DNA from: Brachyspira sp. G79
GTDB lineage: Bacteria > Spirochaetota > Brachyspiria > Brachyspirales > Brachyspiraceae
DNA length: 32,589 nucleotides
Assembly (NCBI RefSeq): GCF_002379365.1
Contig: NZ_JQIU01000008.1
Span: forward strand, 1,438,662 to 1,471,250
Direction of reading: 5' to 3'
This document shows positions 14,747-24,200 of this stretch, one piece after another (position 1 is the first letter of the stretch; the number at the start of each line of letters is the position of its first letter). Both the position numbers and the translations under genes were made by a program. A model generated the notes under the pieces. It had not been told where the DNA came from and made no database searches. It was given only the letters and a program-made list of their open reading frames with translations.

Positions 14747-15487
14747 ATGAAAAAAAAGTTAGAATTACAAAGTACAACATTATGGGATTATCCATCTCAG
14801 CAATATTTAAAAAGCGAAGAAGAAAAGCATAAACACTATATAGGAGCCACTCCTTCATATATAATATGGAATCTTCTAAACAGATACACCAAAGAAAAAG
14901 ACCTAGTAGTAGACCCAATGGCTGGAAGCGGAACAACTATTGATGTAGCCCGTGAATTAAACAGACGTGCTTTAGGATATGATATAAACCCAAAAGCATT
15001 ACAAAGAAAGGATATTTTTAAAGCTGATGCTAGAAAAATACCTATAGAAGATGAAAAAGCTGATTTTGTATTTATAGATCCACCATACAGTACACATATA
15101 AATTATTCCGATGAAAAAAACTGTATAGGAAAATTAACTGCAAAAGAAAATGAATACTATGAGGCTATGGAAAAAGTTATAGGTGAAATATTTAGAATAA
15201 TGAGAAAAGATAGATACATGGCTTTATATGTTTCCGATTCCTATGAAAAAGGATTTCCTTTTATGCCTATAGGATTTAAATTATTTGAAATTATGAGTAG
15301 ATACTTTATGCCTATAGATATAGTGTCTGTTGTACGACATAATAAAACTTTAAATAAGGGCAATTATCATATAGCAGCTATAGAAAATAATTTTTATTTA
15401 AGAGGTTTTAATTATCTTTTTATAATGTATAAAAAAGGAAATAAAACTATAGATAATAATGGCAAAGTTCATTTAAGGAATTTATAA
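14747..15487 (+). CDS. Orphan N4/N6-type DNA methyltransferase
   Basis: 246 residues. The SAM-binding motif I is DPMAGSGTT (residues 56-64), and the catalytic motif IV is DPPY (111-114), in the order of a short N6-adenine or N4-cytosine methyltransferase. The N-terminus (LWDYPSQQYL, then YIGATPSYIIWNLLNRYT) and the C-terminus (VVRHNKTLNKGNYH, FYLRGFNYLFIMYKK) resemble compact orphan methylases seen in archaea and bacteria. No target-recognition domain is obvious. There is no restriction endonuclease or specificity gene nearby, so a regulatory or housekeeping role is more likely than restriction-modification. An RNA substrate cannot be excluded. No clear Shine-Dalgarno precedes the ATG. Confidence 0.82.
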   Translation: MKKKLELQSTTLWDYPSQQYLKSEEEKHKHYIGATPSYIIWNLLNRYTKEKDLVVDPMAGSGTTIDVARELNRRALGYDINPKALQRKDIFKADARKIPIEDEKADFVFIDPPYSTHINYSDEKNCIGKLTAKENEYYEAMEKVIGEIFRIMRKDRYMALYVSDSYEKGFPFMPIGFKLFEIMSRYFMPIDIVSVVRHNKTLNKGNYHIAAIENNFYLRGFNYLFIMYKKGNKTIDNNGKVHLRNL

Positions 15488-15603
15488 TTTTTTTGTATTA
15501 ATATAATTCTTACAAACTATTTTTATTTAATAAATACCTAAACAATTATAATTTCTAAACTTTTTTATGTATATGATGCCAATACTATATTTTAATAGAT
15601 TTA

Positions 15604-15642
15604 TATTAGATATATGCAAAAAATTATTGCATATATCTAATA
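15604..15642. terminator. Perfect 16-bp hairpin between convergent genes
   Basis: Left arm 15604-15619, loop 15620-15626, right arm 15627-15642, with no mismatch. It lies 11 nt after the XRE gene stop and about 115 nt after the methyltransferase stop. There is no strong T run on either side, so it is a probable rather than certain bidirectional terminator. Confidence 0.55.
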
Positions 15643-15652
15643 CATTAAAAAA

Positions 15653-16072
15653 TTAATCTATAATATCTTTTAAATCCTTTATAATAGTATCTATATTCGA
15701 TAACTGAATTATAGAATAATTTTTAAGTTTATTTGCTATACATAAAAGTTTCTTAGTTTTCTCAATATGATCATAACTAAAAAGTACAGCAATAGGTACA
15801 TTCAAAGTTTTTGCTATTTTATTGAGATTTGTTATCGATATATTTCTTTTTCCAACTTCAACACTCTGTAAATATTTTGATGATATTCCAGATACTTCTG
15901 CTATTTCTGATATAGTTTTCATTTGAGATTTTCTTATAGCACGTATATTCTTACCAACAGATGATATTAACTCTTCATCATCAATAGATCTTTCATTATT
16001 TTTATCATCTTCTATTTTGCTATCGCTGACGATATTATTGTAGAAAGGTTTTTTCAAATTAGTAGTAAGCAT
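15653..16072 (-). CDS. XRE-family helix-turn-helix regulator
   Basis: 139 residues. A Cro/C1-type HTH occupies about residues 33-90 (VGKNIRAIRKSQMKTISEIAEVSG, SSKYLQSVEVGKRNIS, LNKIAKTLNVPIAVLF). It has a polar N-terminal extension and a short helical C-terminal tail, but no visible ligand or protease domain. Its GGAGG lies inside the last codons of radC and the two genes are 3 nt apart, so translation is coupled. The target is unknown; it may regulate its own operon. Confidence 0.85.
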   Translation of the reverse strand: MLTTNLKKPFYNNIVSDSKIEDDKNNERSIDDEELISSVGKNIRAIRKSQMKTISEIAEVSGISSKYLQSVEVGKRNISITNLNKIAKTLNVPIAVLFSYDHIEKTKKLLCIANKLKNYSIIQLSNIDTIIKDLKDIID

Positions 16073-16075
16073 TAA

Positions 16076-16759
16076 TCAAACCTCCGCACCATTTTTATAT
16101 TTATCAAACATTCCATCTTCTCTGAAACTATAATAAGAATTAGCGGCAATTATAATATGATCCAGCATTTTTATATCAACCATTTTAAATGCTTTATACA
16201 GTACATTCGTTATATTAATATCCTCTTTAGAAGGCTTTGCTATACCTGATGGGTGATTATGAGATACTATTACATAACTTGCCCCTAAAGATAATGATTT
16301 TTCCACTAAATCTCTAGGATATATGGTAGCTGAATCTATAGTACCTCTAAAAATATGTTCTATTGATATAAATTTTTTATTTAAATCTAAACAAACAATA
16401 GAAAAAGTTTCAAATTTTAATTTTCCTAATTTTATTATCAAATAATTTACCAAATCTCTTTTTTTAAAATCAGGAGTATTAGCTTTTAAACTGCTTAATA
16501 AATAGTATTCCAAAATAGAAGGTATACTCTTTATAAGTTTTATCTTTTTATCATTAAGCCCCTTTACTTTCAAAAGCTCCTTATCTGAAGCATTAACTAT
16601 ATTATATAAATTATAAAAGCTATAATATAACTTATCTACTATAGTATTTGCCCTATCCGAAGATATGCCATTTGATATAATAGAGGCTAATATTTGTTTT
16701 TCGTCTACTAAATCGGCATTACTAAACTGCAGGTTATTATTATAAAAATCATTATACAT
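16076..16759 (-). CDS. radC: RadC-family JAB/MPN-domain protein
   Basis: 227 residues, the usual RadC size. The N-terminal helix-hairpin-helix region (ELLKVKGLNDKKIKLIKSIP, 61-80) suggests DNA contact. The C-terminal JAMM domain has the zinc motif SHNHPSG (His167, His169) with Asp180 in KPSKED. A glutamate in the first strand is not obvious. RadC was once linked to DNA repair, but its biochemical role remains unsettled. AAGGAAG precedes the ATG. It leads a two-gene operon with an XRE regulator. There are no mobile-element genes nearby, so this looks chromosomal. Confidence 0.88.
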   Translation of the reverse strand: MYNDFYNNNLQFSNADLVDEKQILASIISNGISSDRANTIVDKLYYSFYNLYNIVNASDKELLKVKGLNDKKIKLIKSIPSILEYYLLSSLKANTPDFKKRDLVNYLIIKLGKLKFETFSIVCLDLNKKFISIEHIFRGTIDSATIYPRDLVEKSLSLGASYVIVSHNHPSGIAKPSKEDINITNVLYKAFKMVDIKMLDHIIIAANSYYSFREDGMFDKYKNGAEV

Positions 16760-16776
16760 AAATACTTCCTTAATAA

Positions 16777-16804
16777 ATTATAGTATAGCCTATAGTTAAA
16801 CAAA
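16777..16804 (-). promoter_or_regulatory. Candidate radC promoter
   Basis: Perfect TATAAT (16782-16777) with TTTGTT (16804-16799) 16 nt upstream on the minus strand, 18 nt before the radC ATG. Confidence 0.5.
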
Positions 16805-16910
16805 TTTTTTTTTAAAAATAAGCCATTTATTAAAGAAAATAAACAGTATATACTTTACTTTTTATAATTTTTTTAAAAAACTTAAAGTTATTACATAAAT
16901 ATTATACAAA

Positions 16911-18419
16911 TTAATAAGTTAAAGAGTATATTAACTTTATACTTCCTTCTGTATCATCAGCACCGATTAAAGAATTATTTATTGTAATCTCAAATTGTTT
17001 AGTTTCGCCCTCTTTTAGAGTAAAGTCCTGAGTATAAGAAACTGTGTTCACCGCTCCACTAACAGAATCAAACACAAAAGCACTTTGAGTTTTATCATAT
17101 CTAAATTTTATCAAAGGTTTTTCTTGTTCTATTAAAACAGTATCATTAACAATCTGAGGTATTTTATAAGTTCTGTCATACATTGTAATAGAAGCATCTA
17201 AATAAAAATAAACTTCATCTGTATCCTCATACTGCACATCAAGAGTATATACTGTAGAAAGTATGCTTTTAGTTTCACCAACATTTACAGTTGTTAAAGA
17301 ATCAAAGAATAAACTAGGCTTATCTTTTGAAGCTATATTATTTAATACAGGAGCGTCATTATTCAAATTATATCCAAGTCTTATATCATAACTAAATCCT
17401 GCATAATTTGTATATTCATCTTTACCAGAAAGTTTATCAACAAAACTTTGAGCACTAATATTTTGTATCTGCAAATCCTGAACCTGCAAAGCTATTTTAT
17501 TTTTTTCCACTATTTTTATAGGCAGATAAGGAGATCGTCCTGCAAAATTATAATCAGCAATTTGTCTAGTTAAATCGGTAGGACTTCCGTCTAGTCTAGG
17601 AGCATAACTGTTGTCATTGGCTATAGACGAAGTACACCAAGGATATATTTCTATAGTACCGTCAGAATGAACTATACCTACTGGGTCGTACTCATAAAAA
17701 TAAGTAAGCCCGTCAACAGCAAATTTCACTTGTTCATTTAAAGTGGCAGTGTCAGCACTAGCCTCCCAGCCGAGTTCCACAGCACCCCATTCCATAGGAG
17801 CAGGTATTCCTACAATAGTTTTCCATTTTGTAGGTATGGCAAAGGCAAATACTAATTTTGAATAACTATCTATAGCTATCAAATAATTATCCGTAGAAAG
17901 CCCTGCAGTACCAGTAAAACGATAAAACCAAAACCTATCAAGTCTATCGCTTTTATTGTATGCACTTGTAGACGAGAAAGTGGGATTCATATTTTTATAC
18001 ATATAATACTTTACTTTATTAACTGTAAATCCTGCAGCCTTAGTATTAGTTCCGTCATAATAATATTCATTTCTCGATAAGTCGCCTGCCTTCCAAGTAT
18101 CATCTTTAATAAGCATGTATGTAGGTTCATTTTTAAGTCCAAAAGAGGCAGCTATTACATATTCTGTATCAAGGTCAAGAGTAAAACCTCTGTAATTAGG
18201 ATCATTCCAAGGTTTGGAAGCGGCATCATAAACAAAAGGATCCTCTGCATCGCTTATAATATCCTCTCCTCCAATATCAGGTTCTTCTGTATCTCCGCCA
18301 GTATTATCCGACCTTGACATCTCCTGATAATAATATAATGGGCTGAAATTTTTTGTGCAGGTATTAAAAAATATTGCCATAAAAAAAATTGATAAAATAA
18401 CAAATATAATATTTTTCAT
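16911..18419 (-). CDS. Divergent paralogue of the modular envelope lipoproteins
   Basis: 502 residues from the ATG at 18419 (MKNIIFVILS...). An ATG at 18434 adds five residues ahead of the signal peptide and has a poorer leader. The signal peptide ends FFNTC, a loose spirochaetal lipobox, followed by PLYYY as in the paralogues. The next ~300 residues are homologous to the N-terminal domain of the proteins at 21278 and 19818. Shared blocks are AASFG, YNKSDRLDRFWFYR, NYLIAIDSYSKLVFAF, FYEYDPVG and GRSPYLP. The C-terminal part (about 340-502) is different and beta-rich (VNVGETKSIL, TYKIPQIV, LKEGETKQFEITI), and lacks the 200-residue modules. It is probably surface- or periplasm-facing. Function unknown. 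Confidence 0.78.
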   Translation of the reverse strand: MKNIIFVILSIFFMAIFFNTCTKNFSPLYYYQEMSRSDNTGGDTEEPDIGGEDIISDAEDPFVYDAASKPWNDPNYRGFTLDLDTEYVIAASFGLKNEPTYMLIKDDTWKAGDLSRNEYYYDGTNTKAAGFTVNKVKYYMYKNMNPTFSSTSAYNKSDRLDRFWFYRFTGTAGLSTDNYLIAIDSYSKLVFAFAIPTKWKTIVGIPAPMEWGAVELGWEASADTATLNEQVKFAVDGLTYFYEYDPVGIVHSDGTIEIYPWCTSSIANDNSYAPRLDGSPTDLTRQIADYNFAGRSPYLPIKIVEKNKIALQVQDLQIQNISAQSFVDKLSGKDEYTNYAGFSYDIRLGYNLNNDAPVLNNIASKDKPSLFFDSLTTVNVGETKSILSTVYTLDVQYEDTDEVYFYLDASITMYDRTYKIPQIVNDTVLIEQEKPLIKFRYDKTQSAFVFDSVSGAVNTVSYTQDFTLKEGETKQFEITINNSLIGADDTEGSIKLIYSLTY

Positions 18420-18454
18420 AATATATATTCTCATAAATAATCTTTATAAATATA

Positions 18455-18482
18455 ATTATACTAATAAAATAAATTAAGTAAA
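18455..18482 (-). promoter_or_regulatory. Promoter of the divergent lipoprotein gene
   Basis: Minus strand TTTACT (18482-18477), 16-nt spacer, TATAAT (18460-18455), just downstream of the previous gene's terminator. Confidence 0.6.
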
Positions 18483-18509
18483 CAATATATAAAAATTATT
18501 TTAAAAAAA

Positions 18510-18544
18510 ATAGGCAGAAGTAAATATTTCATTACCCTGCCTAT
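18510..18544 (-). terminator. Terminator of the small lipoprotein gene
   Basis: ATAGGCAG (18510-18517)/CTGCCTAT (18537-18544) with inner GTAA/TTAC, followed by eight T on the minus strand. It begins 19 nt after the stop. Confidence 0.9.
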
Positions 18545-18562
18545 AAATATAAACTATTATTT

Positions 18563-18943
18563 TTATTTAGTTGAATTATTCAATTCAGCATTTGATATTT
18601 TGTAGCTTGATCCATCTCTCACACTAAAAAGCAAACTTTTATTATTATAAAAATTAAGTATATAGGTGTATGACGGATTATTATTAGACTTAAGAGTAAA
18701 ATTACCAGTAGTTACCGAAGAAGTAATATCAAAAGTCTCGCTATTAATCGTAACACCATTAACGGTATAAACATCAATTTTAAGATTCTGAGTATCCCCG
18801 CTTGAAACCGTTACCCTAATATTCGCATCTTTACTCTCATAAGTACCCGCTCTGTCTTTAAACTTCATTCCAGAACTTCCCAAAGAAGATGTACATGAAA
18901 GTATGAATAAAGATATAAGTAATAAAATAATTTTCTTAAACAT
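18563..18943 (-). CDS. Small lipoprotein
   Basis: 126 residues. The signal peptide MFKKIILLLISLFILSC has a clear lipobox (Cys17), followed by a Ser/Gly linker. The remaining ~95 residues are Ser/Thr/Asn-rich and predicted beta (AGTYESKDANIRVTV, NLKIDVYTVNGVTI, YTYILNFYNNKSLLFSV). This recalls a single small beta-sheet unit like half a module of the neighbouring large lipoproteins, but no clear shared motif supports homology. It has its own promoter and terminator. Function unknown. Confidence 0.75.
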   Translation of the reverse strand: MFKKIILLLISLFILSCTSSLGSSGMKFKDRAGTYESKDANIRVTVSSGDTQNLKIDVYTVNGVTINSETFDITSSVTTGNFTLKSNNNPSYTYILNFYNNKSLLFSVRDGSSYKISNAELNNSTK

Positions 18944-18976
18944 TTTTATTTATCCTAACATTATTTATATTATTGT

Positions 18977-19004
18977 ATTATATAAAAAAAATTGTGTTTG
19001 TAAA
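18977..19004 (-). promoter_or_regulatory. Promoter of the small lipoprotein gene
   Basis: Minus strand TTTACA (19004-18999), 16-nt spacer, TATAAT (18982-18977). Confidence 0.7.
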
Positions 19005-19022
19005 TATAAAAATTTAATAAAA

Positions 19023-19052
19023 AGCGGAGAGATTCTTCAGGTACTCCCCGCT
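19023..19052 (-). terminator. Terminator of the broken lipoprotein gene
   Basis: AGCGGAGAG (19023-19031)/CTCCCCGCT (19044-19052). The one mismatch is G-U in minus-strand RNA; a T run follows. The stem is the same as that of the terminator at 21222. Confidence 0.88.
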
Positions 19053-19073
19053 AATTTTGTTAATTATATATTA

Positions 19074-21188
19074 TTATTTTCTATAACCCTCATCCCCTAA
19101 GAACCACCATTGAATTGTACCTTCTGTAGATGCTGGAGTTGATTTAATTATATCATCATTAGATGTCAATTCCACACCGTAATAATTATCAAACCACATA
19201 TTATTTACTTTAACATAAACAGCCCTATATTTATATTCTGATTCATTATCATATCTATATAATGTCCAAGTATTTCCATTCCATTCTATAGTTTTACCGT
19301 CATCTTTGAATATATAAGTATTGCCATCATATTCAAATGTAGGGTTATCTCTCACTCTATCTAGGAATATAGGACCTTCATCCTTAAATGAAGTAGAACC
19401 AACAGCCTGATCTCCTCTATAAAGAGTTTCATTATCATATTTTATACTAAACTCTATAACAGTACCATCATGTTCATATTCAGCTGATTTATCTCCGCCA
19501 GATTTAAAAGTATAAGATGTAGTCTTAGTTTCACCTCTCCAAACTTGTTCACTAATATTAAGTGTTTGTCCGTTAGGCGTAAACTCATAAGTATATAATG
19601 TTAAACTTTTACCTGTTGCTTGATATTCATTAGGCAAAGGATTAGATAAATCATATTCGCTATAATCTCTAAATTTATATGTTTTACCTTTAACATTTTC
19701 TACAAAGTTACCAGAGGCAATATTTATATTTAAATATCCTTCATGATAGCTTATAGCACTTGTAGCTCCAGCAAAAGGAGAAGAACCCAAAGACCAATAT
19801 AAAGTATCATCTTTATTTCACTTAGTATTAGCTAATTTCAATCCCCAATATGCAAGACTACCTTCTTTATATTCAGCCTTATCCGAATCTTTATATTCGG
19901 CAGAGAATGTGTATGTAGCATCTAACTTACCACTTTTATATTCATATAAAGTATTACCATCTGGACTAAATTTATACTCATAACTTCCATCAGATGCTTT
20001 ATATGTTTTACCTGCTACTCTGTCTATAAATGCAGGACCATTATCCTGATAGTTAAGAATATATTCTCTCGTACCGTCTTTTATTTTATCATAAGTACCA
20101 AGACCTGTTACAGTTAAGTCTCCATACTTTAATGATGTAGCTCCAACAGCCTTGCTGGCATCGCAAGTATATTGTGTAGTAGTTTGACCATCATAGAAAT
20201 GATCTTTTGTTACAGTAAGAGTTTTTCCATCTTCAGAAAACTTATATGTATATAAAGTTAATCTATCTCTAGCTCCATAAGTTTTTCCTTTTAATTGATC
20301 TAATATAGTTTGAGGATCTATGTCATCAATATTAACCATATAGTATGGAGATCGTCCTGCACTACTTGCCCCATCATAACCTGCTATTTCTCGGCTTGCA
20401 TCATGTATCTGAGGGAAATAAGCATTAGCATCTTTAGCCATTTCATTTTTATATTCTGTATATAGAGTTAATGTTAAAGAATCTGTTGAAGTATCATAAG
20501 CCATAAAACCTATAGGATCATATTCATAGAAAGGTCTTTTATCGCCATGAAGTTCTACCGCCTCAAAAGCTGTAGGATATGACTGTCCCATAGTACTTCC
20601 TGTTTTGGTTATTTTACCATAGGCAAATACCAATTTTGAGTATGTATCTACAGCTATCAAATAGTTATTTAAGGGAACAACTACTGCATTACCTACAAGT
20701 CTGTAGAATACAAATCTTTTCATTCTGTCAGACTGATTATATGAATTTTCAGGTGCAATTAATGGGTTTTTATAATCATATCTATAAAAAGTAGCATCGC
20801 TTATGCTGTATCCCTGTGCTGTATTTGCTCCGTCTTTAGCATTATATTTATTTTCTGCTGTTAGTGCATCCGATACTTCCCACTGTGTACCATCTTTAAA
20901 GAATGAATATACAGGTACATTATTGTTATCAAAACTTGCAGCAAATAAAAATTCTAATATTTTACTACCATCAAAATTATAATCAACAGAGTTCCATTGA
21001 CCATTTAAAAATGGGTCTTGGTCAACAGGAACTTCTGACATTCCTAACTCTACATCTGCCGGGGCTGCAGCTTCTGCTTCTGAAGAACTTTTCTTTCCAT
21101 AATAATACCTAGGATTAAAGAAATGCCCGCCGCATGACGTCATAAACATAGATATCATTGCTAAAAATAACAAATAACTCTTTATCAT
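19074..21188 (-). pseudogene. Modular envelope lipoprotein interrupted by one in-frame TGA
   Basis: One continuous frame of 704 codons with a TGA at 19820-19818 (codon 457). Upstream of it lies a 456-residue lipoprotein: signal peptide with lipobox FMTSC, then GGHFFNPRYYYGK, an N-terminal domain to ~288, and one ~170-residue module. Downstream, the same frame continues without shift as linker LYWS...GYLN and a second module (FVENVKGKTYKFRDYSEYD) that best matches module 4 of the 1145-residue paralogue. The intact paralogue aligns across the TGA without gaps (LYWS follows at the same distance). The downstream part has only a TTG start and no ribosome-binding site, so it is unlikely to be made alone. 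The first 456 residues could still be produced as a shortened lipoprotein. Nonsense mutation, recoding or sequencing error are the alternatives. Confidence 0.8.
20493..20717 (-). repeat. Near-identical block shared with the 1145-residue paralogue (copy 1)
   Basis: These 225 bp match 24014-24238 with five substitutions counted by eye (at 20595, 20652, 20661, 20673 and 20690). The flanking coding sequence is clearly more divergent. It encodes the NYLIAVDTYSKLVFAYGK...ELHGDKRPFYEYDPIG region. Confidence 0.8.
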
Positions 21189-21221
21189 ATATTTTCCTTA
21201 AAATAAAATTTTTAACGAAAA

Positions 21222-21252
21222 AAGCGGAGAGTTTTTTGTTTTCTCCCCGCTT
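21222..21252 (-). terminator. Terminator of the 1145-residue lipoprotein gene
   Basis: AAGCGGAGAG (21222-21231)/CTCCCCGCTT (21243-21252), with one G-U pair in minus-strand RNA, then six T. Its end is only about 20 nt from the ribosome-binding site of the next gene, which therefore has no room for an ordinary promoter. Confidence 0.88.
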
Positions 21253-21277
21253 GATTTTTTAATTATAAACTGTTTAC

Positions 21278-24200
21278 TTAGTTACTTCTATTAGCGTCAT
21301 AACCCAAACCAGCATCAGATTCACCAGTACCTAATCCATCTATAAGACCAAGAACTGTACTTGTTTTAATCAAATTATTATCTTCTCTTAAAACAACTCT
21401 ACCATATTTAAAAGCACCATTAGGATTTAAACATTCATATACAGCTGTATAGTTTTGATCTGGTGAATCATCATATCTAGCAAGCTTATAATTATATGTT
21501 TTTACAGGGTTAAATAAGCCGCCTGTACCATATTTTAATGTAAATTCCGAACCATCATCATTAAATTCATAACTTACATCATCTTTAACAAATCTAGCAC
21601 CTCTAACCCTATCTGGGAATAATGGATCATAATCATTAAATGTAGTTTCTCCAACCTTTGTAGAAACAGAACCATCTAGCTTATAAAGTATATCTGGGCT
21701 GCCTTGTACAGATACTTTTATATCTCCATTACTTTGAGAAGTATATGTACCCATAGATTCACTTTCTTCTTTAAGAGTATATACTATTGTTACCGTATTA
21801 CCTCTCCAAGTTTCCTCTTTATAAGTTAAAGTATCACCTTCAGCATCAAATGAATAACTATAAAGTATCAAACTCTTACCTGTAGGTTTATATCCTTCTG
21901 GTAACGGACTAGATGTATCATACTCACTGTAATCTCTAAACTTATAAGTTTTAGATTTTACATTATCTGTAAATTTAGGTGCTACATATACATGAGCTGT
22001 TATAGAGCCTTCAGTAATCTGTCCGTCTTTAATACCGTTATAATCAGACAATGTTATTTCAAAATCTATACCATCAAGTTTATTATTATCATAATATCCT
22101 GTATCACCATTATGCTCTAGATACTTATATGGGTCAGAATTTTGTTTTTGTCCATTGACATAGAAATCAAAATAATCTCCGTTAGCACTGAATACATATT
22201 TTTTAGTGCCGTCATCTGTTGTATATGTTTTTCCAGCTAGTCTTGACATAAACTCAAATGAGCTATCATCATAGTTTTTATAACCTACAATAACATTATC
22301 CATATATAATTCTTCATCAGAATTTTTAATAGTAAATGTTTTATTTTGTTTTGGTGTCATCTGCTCATACTGTCCATTAAACTGCTTATCTATAGCTGTG
22401 TAGTTATAGTACATGTTTGAACTTGTTTCTTTACCAGTCTGAGTATTAGTAACAACATGTGTTATATAGTTACCAGCTTTAGAGAATGTATAATAATTCA
22501 TAAGAACAATATTTTCTTTATCTCTCATTCTATAAGTTACATCAGCAACTACTTCCATAAATCTGTCTACACTTTGACCGTCTCTACCTGTAATATAAGC
22601 GTCATATCCGTAAGCTGCAGAGTTAAGTATATGGTTAGCATCAGCCAAAGCACCTGTTGACATCTGTACCATAGTGCCGTTAGCACCAAGTCTTAATGCC
22701 CAGTATTTGAATATTAATGCTCCGTCTTCTATATATGCAGCTTTACTATAATCTGCCTGAGAACTTCCGTATTTATCTATAGTATAAGTAGCTGTTTTAC
22801 CGCTTGGATAAGTATATGTAAGGTTTCCGCTTCCGTCAAATGCATATTTATAACTACCGTCCATAGAGTAGTATGTAGTATTTACAACAACATCTAAGAA
22901 GTAAGGACCTTTATCTCTAAATCCAAGTTCTGCTGCAGGTTCATCATTTTTCCATAAATCTTCACCAGCACTTTCTAGAGTAAATGTATATTCCACACCG
23001 TCAAGGCTATATACTGCACTTTTACCATTATCTTTTACTAAAGTGTAAGTTAAAGAAATAGGATCTTTTTTAGCTGATTCTTCTGTATAAGTAATAGTGT
23101 TGCCGTCTCCGCTGAATCTATATTCAAATGTTGTTAAACTTCTTCCGTCTCCAGGAGTACCGTCATAATCTCTGAATGCATATACTTTATTAGCAACTTC
23201 ATCAGTAAAGAAATCTATTACAGATTCATCAACATTTAAATATCCAGGGCTAGAACTTACTCCGCTGCTTGATGTAAGGCCTGGAGTATCTCCTGCACCT
23301 GATGACCAATATAATACACCGTCTTTAGTATTACCATCATCAGCTATTCTCAAACCCCAGTATGCAAATGAACCAGATCTTTCTTCTTTATAGATTGCTC
23401 TGTCGCTTGCATCCTGCTGAACAAATGCATAATATCTTACAAATTTTCCATTTTCATAATATTCTATAGTTTTACCGTCTATAGTAAATTTATATGAATA
23501 GCTTTTATCTTTTGCTTCAAATACTTTTCCTCTTACTCTGTATATAAACTCAGGACCTGGATCAACATAGTCTAATTCTGCATCCACATTATTAATACTA
23601 TCTCTTACTTTAGCATAGCTGTCTAATCCAGTGATTGTTATATCGCCGTATTTTAATGAAGTAGCACCGCTAACTTCTGTAAATGTATATGTATTTTTTG
23701 ATGTTTGACCGTCATAGAAATGATCTTTTGTTATAGTTACTTGTTTTCCGTCACTAGAGAATACATAAGTATAAAGATTTAAGCCTGATCTTATGGCATA
23801 AGTTTTGCCTTTGAACTCATCTAATATAGTTGAAGGGTCTATATCTGCCACATTTACATAATAGTAAGGAGAGAGACCTGCACTTTCTTTATCTTCATAA
23901 CCTGCTACTTTTCTTGTAGAGTCATGGATTTTTGGGAAAAATGCATTAGCATCAACTGCCATTTCTTCTTGATATTCTCTATATAGAGTTAATGTCATTG
24001 CATCTTTAGCTTCATCATAAGCCATAAAACCTATAGGATCATATTCATAGAAAGGTCTTTTATCGCCATGAAGTTCTACCGCCTCAAAAGCTGTAGGATA
24101 TGACTGTCCCATAGTGCTTCCTGTTTTGGTTATTTTACCATAGGCAAATACCAATTTTGAGTATGTATCTACCGCTATCAAGTAGTTATTTAAAGGAACA

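Noticed and set aside
14747-16759. Methyltransferase, XRE and RadC as a defence island or prophage remnant
   Set aside because: No nuclease, integrase, transposase or phage structural gene is present and composition matches the neighbours; the genes are in separate units.
19818-19820. TGA as a selenocysteine codon
   Set aside because: The aligned residue in the paralogue is not Cys, no catalytic motif surrounds it and no SECIS-like hairpin was recognised downstream; nonsense mutation is simpler.
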